A DNA stretch of 64,000 nucleotides from Bacillus_CJ salitolerans. GTDB taxonomy: Bacteria; Bacillota; Bacilli; Bacillales; SA4. The position numbers were made by a program, and so were the translations under genes. Shown in pieces: positions 33,552 through 42,118 of this stretch; positions within the stretch are counted from its first letter, which is position 1; every line of letters begins with the position of its first letter. The notes below the pieces were generated by a model. The model was not told the origin of the DNA. It was given only the letters and a program-made list of their open reading frames with translations, and did not search any database. The DNA lies in NCBI RefSeq assembly GCF_042680805.1, contig NZ_JBHUEM010000055.1, forward strand, positions 1 to 64,000. Reading direction: 5' to 3'.

Positions 33552-33806
33552 AGGATACACGTGGGAGCTAAAACGACAATTAATAATTTGATTGTTGTTT
33601 GTTCCCATTTTTTCTTATGTGTCCAGAGCAAACAATACGAAACTCTATAATTCGGTTTCTCTGGTTCCCTCTGTCTGCTAGGAGACTGTCCAACGATTCT
33701 AATGCCTTAGCTTACTTGGAAACAGGTGCCTAGTTGAATATAGTGTTGTTTTGAAACTTTTGGAAATCCCTCCCGTATACCTTATGTGAGAGGAGTGGGA
33801 GGTAGT

Positions 33807-34667
33807 ATGTATAAATGGCTTATTAGCTTTGTTATTGCTGTCATTTTGTTAACCGGTTGTTTACCAAGTACGGTAAAGGTATCAAACGAAACTTCTGAAG
33901 TGACGTTTACGCTCGTCAATAAAGCGGATTTATCTTCACAAGAAATGGCTGACTATAAAAAGGAAGTCGAAGAAGCCTTTCATACGATTACGAATTTACT
34001 ACATACAGACTATACACCAGCTAAAGAAATTGAGATCACCTTTTACGCTGAAAGTGGTCCTTCCTATGGAGATGTAGACAAAATAACGTTATATCAAGAC
34101 CATGGGAGTTATCACATCTATCATGAATTGACACATTCACTGCTTGGACACGGAAAGGTTATTGATGGGGAATTTGGCGGATCATCTGGATTCTTCACGC
34201 AGGAAGGCTTTGCGATGTATGTAGAAGATCAATACACTGACATGAAGGTAATTCCAGGATATGATATAAGCTTTCATCAAATGGTTAGACAGTGTATCGC
34301 ATTGGAACGAAACCTGCCACTTAAACGTCTAACAGACAACTATTTGAGTTTTGAGTATTTTCGTTCCTATACTGACAGTAATGAAGAGTCCCTTCTACAA
34401 ATGCTCAGCTACCTTCATGCCGGTTCCTTTATCACCTATTTAATCGATCAATATGGTATGAAAACCTTTGAAAAAGTCTACAATACTCCCAATCTACAAC
34501 TAGCTGTAAAAGAAGTGTACGGAAAAGATATCATCCAACTTGAAGAAGAGTGGCTTCAATACATCATTCAAACAGAAAATGAACTTAGCTTGGAAGAAAG
34601 ACGTGAGCTTCCAGGCTATCACCATTTGGAGAAAACGATTATGAATATTAGTGACCGGTACTTCTAA
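33807..34667 (+). CDS. Lipoprotein zinc metallopeptidase-like protein
   Basis: 286 residues from ATG 33807 (GTGGGAGGTAGT upstream). Lipobox LTGC (Cys18 from this start). The zinc motif HELTHSLLGH gives two His ligands and the catalytic Glu, and FTQEGFAMYVE about 24 residues later supplies the third ligand, as in gluzincins (M1/M4-like fold). Expected to cleave peptides or process proteins outside the membrane. Single gene with its own terminator. Confidence 0.8.
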   Translation: MYKWLISFVIAVILLTGCLPSTVKVSNETSEVTFTLVNKADLSSQEMADYKKEVEEAFHTITNLLHTDYTPAKEIEITFYAESGPSYGDVDKITLYQDHGSYHIYHELTHSLLGHGKVIDGEFGGSSGFFTQEGFAMYVEDQYTDMKVIPGYDISFHQMVRQCIALERNLPLKRLTDNYLSFEYFRSYTDSNEESLLQMLSYLHAGSFITYLIDQYGMKTFEKVYNTPNLQLAVKEVYGKDIIQLEEEWLQYIIQTENELSLEERRELPGYHHLEKTIMNISDRYF

Positions 34668-34672
34668 GAATT

Positions 34673-34735
34673 TGGGTGCTTCCCCCGGTACGTTAATGCT
34701 TTAGCGTATTAGGGGAAAGGTACCATTTTTTCAAT
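34673..34735 (+). terminator. Long imperfect terminator hairpin
   Basis: GGTGCTTCCCC ... GGGGAAAGGTACC with a GTTAATGCTTTAGC loop and T-run. The same loop is in the hairpin at 63262, so this is a dispersed terminator family. Confidence 0.75.
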
Positions 34736-34811
34736 AGTTTCTAGTTGTTTGTTTACTAAATATAGGATAATGTTTAGTTGATATACACGTCCGGAACAAG
34801 AGGTGAAAAGA

Positions 34812-35234
34812 ATGATAGATGAAACAGATAGATTAATCATAAAGGCGTTAAAAGAAAATGGACGAATGATGATGAAAGAACTAGGGAAAAGCGTGCATTT
34901 AACGGGACAAGCGGCGGCTAACCGTGTAATGAAATTGGAAGAACAAGGTATTATAGAAGGGTATACAATAAAAGTGAACAATGCGAAAATCGGTAAGCCT
35001 ATTCAAGCTTTTCTAAACATTTATACAAGAGGACTTGAACATAAACCATTGCTAGATTTTTTTCAAAATCAAGACTGTATTCAAAACATATATAAAATCA
35101 GTGGAGAAGGTTGCTACATGATTGAAGTATTCAGTTCTTCTCACCAAGAGCTTGATACTTTTTTAGAAGAGCTATCAATCTATGCAAATTATAAGGTTAG
35201 TATTATCTTAAACTCCTTAATGGATAAACTATAA
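34812..35234 (+). CDS. Lrp/AsnC family regulator
   Basis: 140 residues from ATG 34812 (AGAGGTGAAAAG upstream). N-terminal winged helix (LIIKALKENGRMMMKELGKS, then NRVMKLEEQGIIEGYTIKVN) and a C-terminal RAM-type ligand domain. Lrp proteins sense amino acids and adjust their transport or metabolism. It is convergent with the tautomerase gene, and lies 2 kb before the peptide/D-amino-acid operon, so a link to amino-acid status is possible but unproven. Confidence 0.88.
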   Translation: MIDETDRLIIKALKENGRMMMKELGKSVHLTGQAAANRVMKLEEQGIIEGYTIKVNNAKIGKPIQAFLNIYTRGLEHKPLLDFFQNQDCIQNIYKISGEGCYMIEVFSSSHQELDTFLEELSIYANYKVSIILNSLMDKL

Positions 35235-35271
35235 AAACAGACATAACCGAATTAAATTGTCTGTTTTTTAT
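35234..35271 (+). terminator. Terminator of the Lrp-type gene
   Basis: AAACAGACA ... TGTCTGTTT with TTTTTTA tail. Confidence 0.85.
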
Positions 35272-35281
35272 TTTCATAAAA

Positions 35282-35304
35282 CAAATCAGCCTTTAAGCTG
35301 ATTT
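35282..35304 (-). terminator. Terminator of the tautomerase gene
   Basis: AAATCAGC CTTTAA GCTGATTT, immediately past the minus-strand stop codon. Confidence 0.7.
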
Positions 35305-35505
35305 TTATTGTTGTTGCTTTCGGTAATCATCTGTTAGGATACCGGCATAACCCCAATTTTCATCTTCTATCTCTTGTATGACGATATGAGTGTGTTCTGG
35401 CTTTTTACCTAAGACATTTACTAGTGTTTCAGTAAACTCTTTCACAATTTGTGCCTTTTGGTCTCGGCTTGCTCCTTTTGTAATTTGTACATTAATATAA
35501 GGCAT
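35305..35505 (-). CDS. 4-oxalocrotonate tautomerase family enzyme
   Basis: 66 residues starting MPYINVQITKGASRDQK. After removal of Met, Pro1 is the catalytic base that moves a proton between enol and keto forms. Arg at positions 11-12 area and IVIQEIEDENWGYAG near the C-terminus fit the family. It lies 40 bases downstream of the MBL-hydrolase gene on the same strand, so the two probably form an operon. Substrate unknown. Confidence 0.9.
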   Translation of the reverse strand: MPYINVQITKGASRDQKAQIVKEFTETLVNVLGKKPEHTHIVIQEIEDENWGYAGILTDDYRKQQQ

Positions 35506-35545
35506 TAAAAACCCCTCTTCTACTATCGATTTTTAGATATCTTCT

Positions 35546-36304
35546 TTATGCTACCACCATTTCTCCATCTTCCAAAATAAAAATATTTTTGTTCATTTCC
35601 ATCTTTAGTAAATAGTTACTTAATTCTTCCCTAGATAATAAACAATGGTTGAGAGCTTCCATATGCGAGACGAGGACTAGTCCAGATCCCATTACCTTGG
35701 AGGTTTCTACAATATCTTCCTTTGTCATCGTAATAGGTCCTTCTAAAAATTGAGCCGCTCCTCCATTTACAACCATCACTCCAGGCTGGTACCTTTCTAT
35801 GGCTTGAGAAACTTCTTCACACCAGATTGTATCTCCAGCCATATATAATGGTTTATCAAGATTTGAATGAAAAACAAATCCTGAAACCTCACCCATTAAG
35901 GCTCCTATTTCACCCACACCATGCCTACCTGACGTTCTACTAATTGTGAGTTCTTCCCACATCAAAGAATCAGGGACACCTTGAACATTTGTAAAACCAT
36001 CTTCCCTAATCGCTTCAACATCACCTGGTTGAGCAAAAATAAGGATATCCTTCCTTAGAAGTTCCTTTGCTTTAGAATCAAAATGATCAGGATGTAAATG
36101 GGTGATGATTACAGCATCGACGTTGAGTATTTCGTTTAAATCTATGGAGGGTGGTAAATCTACTGTTGGGTTATTCACATCCTGGTTTGGTGTATGAGGA
36201 AACGCAGGAAAAACTCCTTTATTCGCTAGAAATGGATCAACCAATATTTTTTTTCCGCCGTAATGAACTAGTAGGGTCGCATTTCTAATTTGTAGAATCT
36301 TCAT
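35546..36304 (-). CDS. MBL-fold metallohydrolase, UlaG-like
   Basis: 252 residues from ATG 36304, which follows GAAAGGAGAGG; a longer frame from 36370 adds a tail without a ribosome site. Starts MKILQIRNATLLVHYGGKKI, with zinc motif ITHLHPDHFD (HxHxDH), further ligand positions in SRTSGRHGVG and YMAGDTIW. UlaG-like enzymes act on lactones or phosphodiesters. Paired with the tautomerase; substrate not known. Confidence 0.85.
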   Translation of the reverse strand: MKILQIRNATLLVHYGGKKILVDPFLANKGVFPAFPHTPNQDVNNPTVDLPPSIDLNEILNVDAVIITHLHPDHFDSKAKELLRKDILIFAQPGDVEAIREDGFTNVQGVPDSLMWEELTISRTSGRHGVGEIGALMGEVSGFVFHSNLDKPLYMAGDTIWCEEVSQAIERYQPGVMVVNGGAAQFLEGPITMTKEDIVETSKVMGSGLVLVSHMEALNHCLLSREELSNYLLKMEMNKNIFILEDGEMVVA

Positions 36305-36757
36305 GGATACCTCTCCTTTCTTTACTTTAGAATATGGTCTGTGACTGTATGAGTACAGTACTTCATTCAAGTATTTCTGCTCTTTTACTTGAACCGTGAA
36401 AGTGTTTTGGTGAAGGAAGCTCGTTCTGTCTCTTCAAACCCGTGTTTTCCTTTCAAATGTGGACAAAGTTACCATACGGCTACGAGAGTTGAATTTGATG
36501 GCCACCCCAATATACGGTGATTCTATTTATTAGCTAAAAATAGGCCAAGAAGAACCGACCCTACACGTACTCACAATTACTTATCTAAAAATTATGAATT
36601 TTATAAAGATTTTGTATTGATATGATAAATTGATTCATATATAATGGGAAAAAGCATAGACTTCATAAAAGGAATAAATATAAAGTGTAGACTTCAAAGT
36701 CAGAATTTTCACCATTTTTAAGGAAATTCATAATCAGAAGTGAAATGGAGGTAAACG
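36305..36757. other. Intergenic region before the peptide operon
   Basis: About 450 bases between divergent units. It contains the sigma-A promoter listed next and no intact gene; a short CCATACGGCTACGAGAG at about 36474 echoes a segment of the decayed gene at 24887. Confidence 0.5.
36617..36645 (+). promoter_or_regulatory. Sigma-A promoter of the peptide operon
   Basis: TTGATA (36617-36622), exactly 17 bases, then TATAAT (36640-36645). It lies about 110 bases before the first gene, leaving room for an operator for the RpiR regulator. Confidence 0.75.
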
Positions 36758-37588
36758 ATGACTGTTCGAAATGACATCTCCTATAGAAGATTGGAAGAGT
36801 TAGAGGATATCAATCAGGCTGTCAGGCTCCAAGCTGAAATATGGGGTTTAGAGGTTGTTTCCCCTCAGCCGCAGTTAGTCGCTTCTATTCATCATGGTGG
36901 AGTTGTGATTGGAGCTTTTACTGATCACCAGCTAGTCGGTTTTTGCTACGGATTTGCTGGCTATAAGGATAAAGAGGTCTATTTAATCTCTCATATGACT
37001 GGGATATTGCCAGACTACCAGAATGCCGGAATTGGCTACCAGCTTAAAATCCAGCAGAGAGAATGGGCTATCGATTACGGGTACAAAAAAATCGTTTGGA
37101 CCTATGACCCTCTAGAAATAAGAAATGGTTACTTTAATATTTGTAAGTTAGGTGCGTATTCAAAGCACTATATTCCCTCTTATTACGGTGAGATGAATGA
37201 TAAATTGAATAAAGGACTCCCAACTGATCGTTTGTTAATCGAATGGGATATTTGTTCGAAACGAGCCGAAGCTGCCCTTCGTGGCGCTTTCAAAAATCAA
37301 ACCGAAACCAACTATGAATCCCTTCTAAGCTTTCATCAAAACAGCGATGATCCAACCCCATTACAGCACGAGATACTAGTCAAAGAGAATCAAGGCGGAT
37401 ACCGTGTTCCTGTTCCTTCAACTATTCAACTCATCAAGAAGCAAAACCCAAACGTAGCACATAAATGGAGATATGCCGTTAGACATGCTTTACATGAAGC
37501 TTTTTCAAAAGGCTATATGATTACTGGAGTTCAAAGAGAGCTAGATTCAAAGATTCATTTTTACATACTAGAGAAACGAGGAGGCTGA
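36758..37588 (+). CDS. GNAT acyltransferase, likely N-succinyltransferase for D-amino acids
   Basis: 276 residues. GNAT fold: HMTGILPDYQNAGIGYQLKI contains the acyl-CoA loop (QNAGIGYQL). It belongs to the COG3375 type, whose member in Geobacillus beside NSAR adds succinyl from succinyl-CoA to D-amino acids. First gene of the operon; the M20 gene starts one base after its stop. The succinyl assignment rests on the neighbours (M20 hydrolase, NSAR-like racemase), not on residues I can verify. Confidence 0.8.
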   Translation: MTVRNDISYRRLEELEDINQAVRLQAEIWGLEVVSPQPQLVASIHHGGVVIGAFTDHQLVGFCYGFAGYKDKEVYLISHMTGILPDYQNAGIGYQLKIQQREWAIDYGYKKIVWTYDPLEIRNGYFNICKLGAYSKHYIPSYYGEMNDKLNKGLPTDRLLIEWDICSKRAEAALRGAFKNQTETNYESLLSFHQNSDDPTPLQHEILVKENQGGYRVPVPSTIQLIKKQNPNVAHKWRYAVRHALHEAFSKGYMITGVQRELDSKIHFYILEKRGG

Positions 37589-37589
37589 G

Positions 37590-38735
37590 ATGAAAGACAA
37601 CATAAACCGTTGGGTTACCCAGCACGAAGAAACCATTAAATCTACGTATCATTATTTACATACAAATGCTGAAGTAAGCTGGAAGGAAGTTGAAACGACA
37701 AAATTCCTCTGCTCGAAGCTAGAAGAGATCGGCATTCCTTATGAAACATTTGATCACCATACAGGAGTGGTTGGATATTGGGGGAGCAAAGAGGAGGGGC
37801 CAATCGCCGGGATCAGAGCAGATATGGATGCTTTATGGCAGCTTGTGGATGGGAAGTGGCAGGCGAATCACTCTTGTGGTCACGATGGGCATATGACAAC
37901 CGTTCTTCATGCGATTACGTGTTTGAAGGAAATTGGCTATCAACCAAAGGGCCTAATTAAGATTATTTTTCAACCAGCAGAAGAGTCTGGAAAAGGAGCA
38001 AAAGCAGTCATTGAATCTGGCGTCATAGCGGATCTCGATTACTTACTGGGTCTTCATGTTCGTCCGATTCAGGAAATGCCTTTTGGCGTTGCATCTCCTG
38101 CCATCTATCACGGAGCCACGACCCTACTAAAGGGCGAAGTAAAAGGCGTGCAGGCTCACGGGTCACGGCCAAATCTTGGCATCAATGTTGTGGACTCACT
38201 AGGAGCCATTATACAAGCTGTTAATTCGATCAAGTTGGATCCAACTCAATCCGCATCGGTAAAGCTCACCATGGTTCGGGCAGGTGGAGATAATCTCAAT
38301 ATCATCCCGGATTATGCAGAGTTTGGGCTCGATGTAAGGGCAGCACAAAACGATGTGATGGCTGAAGTACTCGAGAAAGTCCATCATGCGGTAAAAGCCG
38401 CCGGCTCTTTTAATCATGCAGAGGTACAATTGGAACCACAAGCCTCCATGGTTGCTGCCGAAACGAGTCCGGAGTTGGAGGAAATCGTTAAAGAGGCGAT
38501 TGTTGAAGTACTTGGGGAGGAAGGACTTGTTCCAGCACCTGAAACCCCAGGGGGAGAGGACTTCCATTTTTACAAAATGACGTATCCAAACCTGCAAGCA
38601 ACGATGGTAGGACTAGGGACTGGATTATCACCTGGCTTACACCATCCTACGATGAGCTTTAATTTAGATGCACTTTTAAACGGTGTCAAAATCATGAGCC
38701 TTGCACTTGTGAAGGTGTTGGAGCAGAAGGTGTAG
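37590..38735 (+). CDS. M20D-type N-acyl-L-amino acid amidohydrolase
   Basis: 381 residues. M20 di-metal hydrolase: RADMDAL (77-83), CGHDGHM (Cys96, His98), catalytic PAEES (Glu131/132), GLHVRP, and the C-terminal ETPGGEDFHFY. Such enzymes remove an acyl group from an L-amino acid. In this operon it would release L-amino acids from N-succinyl-L-amino acids formed by the racemase. Very tight spacing to the GNAT gene indicates coupling. Confidence 0.9.
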   Translation: MKDNINRWVTQHEETIKSTYHYLHTNAEVSWKEVETTKFLCSKLEEIGIPYETFDHHTGVVGYWGSKEEGPIAGIRADMDALWQLVDGKWQANHSCGHDGHMTTVLHAITCLKEIGYQPKGLIKIIFQPAEESGKGAKAVIESGVIADLDYLLGLHVRPIQEMPFGVASPAIYHGATTLLKGEVKGVQAHGSRPNLGINVVDSLGAIIQAVNSIKLDPTQSASVKLTMVRAGGDNLNIIPDYAEFGLDVRAAQNDVMAEVLEKVHHAVKAAGSFNHAEVQLEPQASMVAAETSPELEEIVKEAIVEVLGEEGLVPAPETPGGEDFHFYKMTYPNLQATMVGLGTGLSPGLHHPTMSFNLDALLNGVKIMSLALVKVLEQKV

Positions 38736-38797
38736 TCGATCCGAAGTTCTCAAGCGGTTCATCACGAAAAACAGGTAAGAAGAAAGGGTTCACATTC

Positions 38798-39676
38798 ATG
38801 GAAAAATATACAGAAAACATAAGAAAAAATTATAACAACATGACGAAGCGCCAAAAGATGATTGCTAAGTATGTAATGGATTTCCCTAAGGATGTGGCGT
38901 TTCAAACCGCCAAACAAATTGGGAAAACGTGTGGGGCTAGTGAGACCACTGTCATTCGTTTATGCTACATACTTGGCTATTCGGGATTTAGTGAGCTACA
39001 AAAGGAAATTCAAACGAGCTTACTGGAAGACACGACTACTAACACGAATCCCATCGATAATTTCCGAGAAAAGTCCAATACATTAAAGAATACAAACTTA
39101 ATTCAACATGTGATGGAGCAAGATAGCGCCTATGTGAAAGCCACGTTAGAGGATATGGATGCGATCCAATATCAACAAGCCATTGAAAAGCTGATTGAAG
39201 CAGACAACCGAATTGTACTCGGTTTCCGCTCTTCCTATGGTCCAGCGAGCTGGCTCATGTTTGCCCTGAATATCGTCATCGGAAATACGATTCAATATCG
39301 TGGAGAAATAGAGGATGCCAATTATTTATTATCCCATGTAGATGAAAACACGGTGATGGTGGCCATCTCCTTCCCGCGATATGTTCAAGAGACGCTCGCA
39401 TTTGTGAAGGCAGCAAAGAAAAAGGGGGCATGTATTATTGCCATCACAGATGATCGACTTTCCCCTATTGGACAGTATGCTGATTTCGTATTCAGAGTCA
39501 TAGCCGAGGTACCCATTCCGTTAAAAGGAATCACACCTACATTTTCACTCTTAAATTTGCTCGTAACGAGTATTGCAGCATCCGATAATCCGAAGGTACA
39601 AAACCATATGGCCGAATATGGCCAAAGTAGTAGTGAATTTTATCCATTTACGCAGAAAGAAAAAAAGGACGTGTAA
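38798..39676 (+). CDS. MurR/RpiR family regulator
   Basis: 292 residues. N-terminal HTH (residues ~20-60: QTAKQIGKTCGASETTVIRL) and a C-terminal SIS domain (about 125-260) that in this family binds phosphosugars, often from cell-wall turnover (MurNAc-6-P for MurR). Located inside the operon, so it is the likely local regulator. The effector may be a wall fragment rather than a sugar phosphate; inference only. Confidence 0.88.
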   Translation: MEKYTENIRKNYNNMTKRQKMIAKYVMDFPKDVAFQTAKQIGKTCGASETTVIRLCYILGYSGFSELQKEIQTSLLEDTTTNTNPIDNFREKSNTLKNTNLIQHVMEQDSAYVKATLEDMDAIQYQQAIEKLIEADNRIVLGFRSSYGPASWLMFALNIVIGNTIQYRGEIEDANYLLSHVDENTVMVAISFPRYVQETLAFVKAAKKKGACIIAITDDRLSPIGQYADFVFRVIAEVPIPLKGITPTFSLLNLLVTSIAASDNPKVQNHMAEYGQSSSEFYPFTQKEKKDV

Positions 39677-39703
39677 GTCAATCTTAGTAAGGAGAGAAGA
39701 CTC

Positions 39704-40714
39704 ATGAACGATTTCCTGCATCACACTTTAGTGATAGATGGTCATTTTGATTTATTAATGGATGTTCAAATTCAACGTGAGAGAGGGAGAACAAAGGTCA
39801 TTGAAACCGACTACTACCCCAGGTTCATCGAAGGTGGTGTAAATATCATTGTTGCCTCTTTATTTGTAGATAGTGGCTTCTTACCAGAAATGGGACTTCG
39901 AAAAGCGCTTAGTCAAATTAGTGCTTTATATGAAGAGGTGAAAGAATCTCCTGATAAGCTCATGATTTGTTTGAACGGAGAGGATATGAATATCGCCAAG
40001 CAAAGCCGAAAGATTGGATTCCTTCTATCACTTGAAGGGGCTGAACCAATTGGGACAGATCTTAGCTTGTTACGTGTCTTTTACGAGCTAGGCGTTCGGA
40101 ATCTAGGACTTGTATGGAGTCGCCGTAATGCCGTAGCGGATGGAAGCTTCTTTCAGCAGACGAAGGAAGGGAGAAAAGGTGGGATCAGTAGCTTTGGAGT
40201 GAAGGTGATAGAGGAAGCGGAACGCCTAGGGATGACGATTGATGTATCTCACTTAAATGATGAAGGCTTTTGGGATGTCATCCAGCTCTCAAGTAAGCCC
40301 GTCATTGCTTCACATTCGAATGCTCGCGCGCTTTGTTCTACGATGCGAAATGTAACCGATGAGCAAATCGAAGCGATTGCCAAAACGAATGGGGTAATTG
40401 GTGTCAATGCGGCTAGTATGCTCGTTGGAGATGATGACGAAAGCTCGACATTGGACCATTTTCTAAACCATATTGATCATCTCGTCAAGGTAGCAGGGAT
40501 TGAGCATGTAGGCCTTGGGCTTGACCTTTGTGAGGACTTTATGAAATATGTCTCTCCTGATGATTTAGCCAGTTTACCTAGAAAACCATTTGATGTCGTG
40601 TCAGGTCATTCCTCCCTTCCAGATCTAGTAGAAGGGTTGATGAAGAGAGGCTATTCGAAATCTCAGCTCCAAGCATTGCTGGGTGAAAATTTTAGGCGAA
40701 TCTTCTTAAGGTAA
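39704..40714 (+). CDS. Membrane dipeptidase-type M19 peptidase
   Basis: 336 residues. M19 (renal dipeptidase) zinc motifs are complete: VIDGHFDLLMD (His14, Asp16), LLSLEGAEP (bridging Glu), IDVSHLNDEG, ASHSNARALC and GLGLDLCED. M19 enzymes cut dipeptides and accept D-residues at the C-terminal position. That fits release of D-amino acids from wall-derived peptides for the racemase route. No signal peptide, so it acts in the cytoplasm after uptake. Confidence 0.92.
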   Translation: MNDFLHHTLVIDGHFDLLMDVQIQRERGRTKVIETDYYPRFIEGGVNIIVASLFVDSGFLPEMGLRKALSQISALYEEVKESPDKLMICLNGEDMNIAKQSRKIGFLLSLEGAEPIGTDLSLLRVFYELGVRNLGLVWSRRNAVADGSFFQQTKEGRKGGISSFGVKVIEEAERLGMTIDVSHLNDEGFWDVIQLSSKPVIASHSNARALCSTMRNVTDEQIEAIAKTNGVIGVNAASMLVGDDDESSTLDHFLNHIDHLVKVAGIEHVGLGLDLCEDFMKYVSPDDLASLPRKPFDVVSGHSSLPDLVEGLMKRGYSKSQLQALLGENFRRIFLR

Positions 40715-40746
40715 GTGATACGCGAACGAGCTAAGGAGGAAGTACG

Positions 40747-41886
40747 ATGACCAGTAAACCAATTTCCATACGAGAAGTGACTCTTCACCGTCTCGTGATG
40801 CGATTAAAGAATCCCTTCACGACCAGCTTTGGCACCTTCCAGGATAAAGAGTTTTTCGTCATTGAAATGGAGGATGAAGCGGGAGAAAGTGGTTTCGGAG
40901 AGTCTGTCGCCTTTTCGAGCCCTTGGTATAGCGAGGAAACGGTTGAAACAAACAAACACATGATGGAACAATTTTTAATCCCATTATTAGTAGAATCGCC
41001 TATTGACCATCCGGATGAAGTATCTAAGCGTTTTGAAAAGATTCGTCGAAACAATATGGCAAAGTCAGCATTAGAGGGAGCAGTCTGGGATTTATATGCG
41101 AAACGAAATCAGAACCCCTTATACAAGGAGCTCGGTGGAACGAGACAGCAAATCGATGTAGGCATTAGTATTGGAATCGAGCCAACAGCGAAAAAGCTTG
41201 TGCAAGTAGTCGAAGGCTTTGTGAATGAGGGCTACAAGCGAATGAAAATAAAAATAAAGCCAGGTGCTGACTACGAGATGCTGAAGGAAGTGAGAAAACA
41301 TTTTCCTGACATTTTTCTGATGGCAGATGCCAATTCAGCTTATACGTTAAAGGATTTGGATCTACTAAAAAAACTAGATGAACTGGACCTCATGATGATT
41401 GAACAGCCGCTTTCACATGATGATATTATCGATCACGCCACCTTACAGTCAGCGCTTTCAACCCCCATTTGCTTAGATGAAAGTATTCATTCCTTTGAGG
41501 ATGCAAGAAAAGCAGTCGAGTTAGGAAGCTGTAAAATTATTAATATCAAGATTGGTCGTGTAGGAGGACTCACAGAATCAAAGAAAATCCATGATTATTG
41601 TGCGCAGAAAGGAATTGCGGTGTGGTGCGGTGGAATGCTGGAAGCTGGTATTGGCCGCGCCCATAACGTTGCCTTAACCACGCTTCCTCAGTTCACATTA
41701 CCTGGAGACACGGCTGCCTCTACAAGGTATTGGGTGAAGGATATTATTGAGCCAGAAGTCATGGTGGAAAACGGAGTCATTCATGTCCCGAATAAACCGG
41801 GAATTGGCTATGAGGTCAACCGCCAGGCACTAGAGTCTTATCGAGTAGACAAAACCGTGTTTTCCAATAAAAATATTTTGGCCTGA
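40747..41886 (+). CDS. N-succinylamino-acid racemase-like enolase superfamily enzyme
   Basis: 379 residues of the OSBS/NSAR branch of the enolase superfamily. Catalytic residues are visible: KxK at Lys167/Lys169, metal ligands Asp194 (ADAN), Glu219 (IEQP), Asp244 (LDES) and the second base Lys268 (NIKIGRVGG); GGMLEAGIGRAHN and PGDTAASTRYW are OSBS/NSAR hallmarks. A menaquinone role (OSBS) is unlikely because no men genes are near. With the GNAT and M20 genes it reconstructs the Geobacillus route that converts D- to L-amino acids through N-succinyl forms. Confidence 0.85.
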   Translation: MTSKPISIREVTLHRLVMRLKNPFTTSFGTFQDKEFFVIEMEDEAGESGFGESVAFSSPWYSEETVETNKHMMEQFLIPLLVESPIDHPDEVSKRFEKIRRNNMAKSALEGAVWDLYAKRNQNPLYKELGGTRQQIDVGISIGIEPTAKKLVQVVEGFVNEGYKRMKIKIKPGADYEMLKEVRKHFPDIFLMADANSAYTLKDLDLLKKLDELDLMMIEQPLSHDDIIDHATLQSALSTPICLDESIHSFEDARKAVELGSCKIINIKIGRVGGLTESKKIHDYCAQKGIAVWCGGMLEAGIGRAHNVALTTLPQFTLPGDTAASTRYWVKDIIEPEVMVENGVIHVPNKPGIGYEVNRQALESYRVDKTVFSNKNILA

Positions 41887-41903
41887 TGGAAGGGGATGGG
41901 TGT

Positions 41904-41972
41904 GTGAAGGTGTTCATTTCAGCCGATATGGAAGCTGTATTCAACGTCTCTGGTATGTCACCAATGACGTAA
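41904..41972 (+). pseudogene. M55 D-aminopeptidase (DppA-like) remnant
   Basis: After GGGGATGG a GTG start reads VKVFISADMEAVFNVSGMSP and stops. The first ten residues match the N-terminus of M55 D-aminopeptidases (MKVFISADMEG), which cleave D-amino-acid dipeptides and often open dpp operons. About 145 bases of unrecognised sequence follow. I read it as an almost fully deleted dppA. Confidence 0.55.
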
Positions 41973-42118
41973 CCTGTGGCTCAAGTGTTAATGGCCATTT
42001 TCTACGTGCCATTCAAGGCTCAAATTCGATGAATGTTTAAAACCAATCACTGGTTGTGAATTGTACGCTTTCGTACAATTTTATAATAAAAAAATGATGG
42101 AAAAGGGAGAGGTTATGC

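Noticed and set aside
40747..41886. Menaquinone o-succinylbenzoate synthase (menC)
   Set aside because: No other men genes are nearby, and the GNAT plus M20 neighbours point to N-succinylamino-acid racemase.
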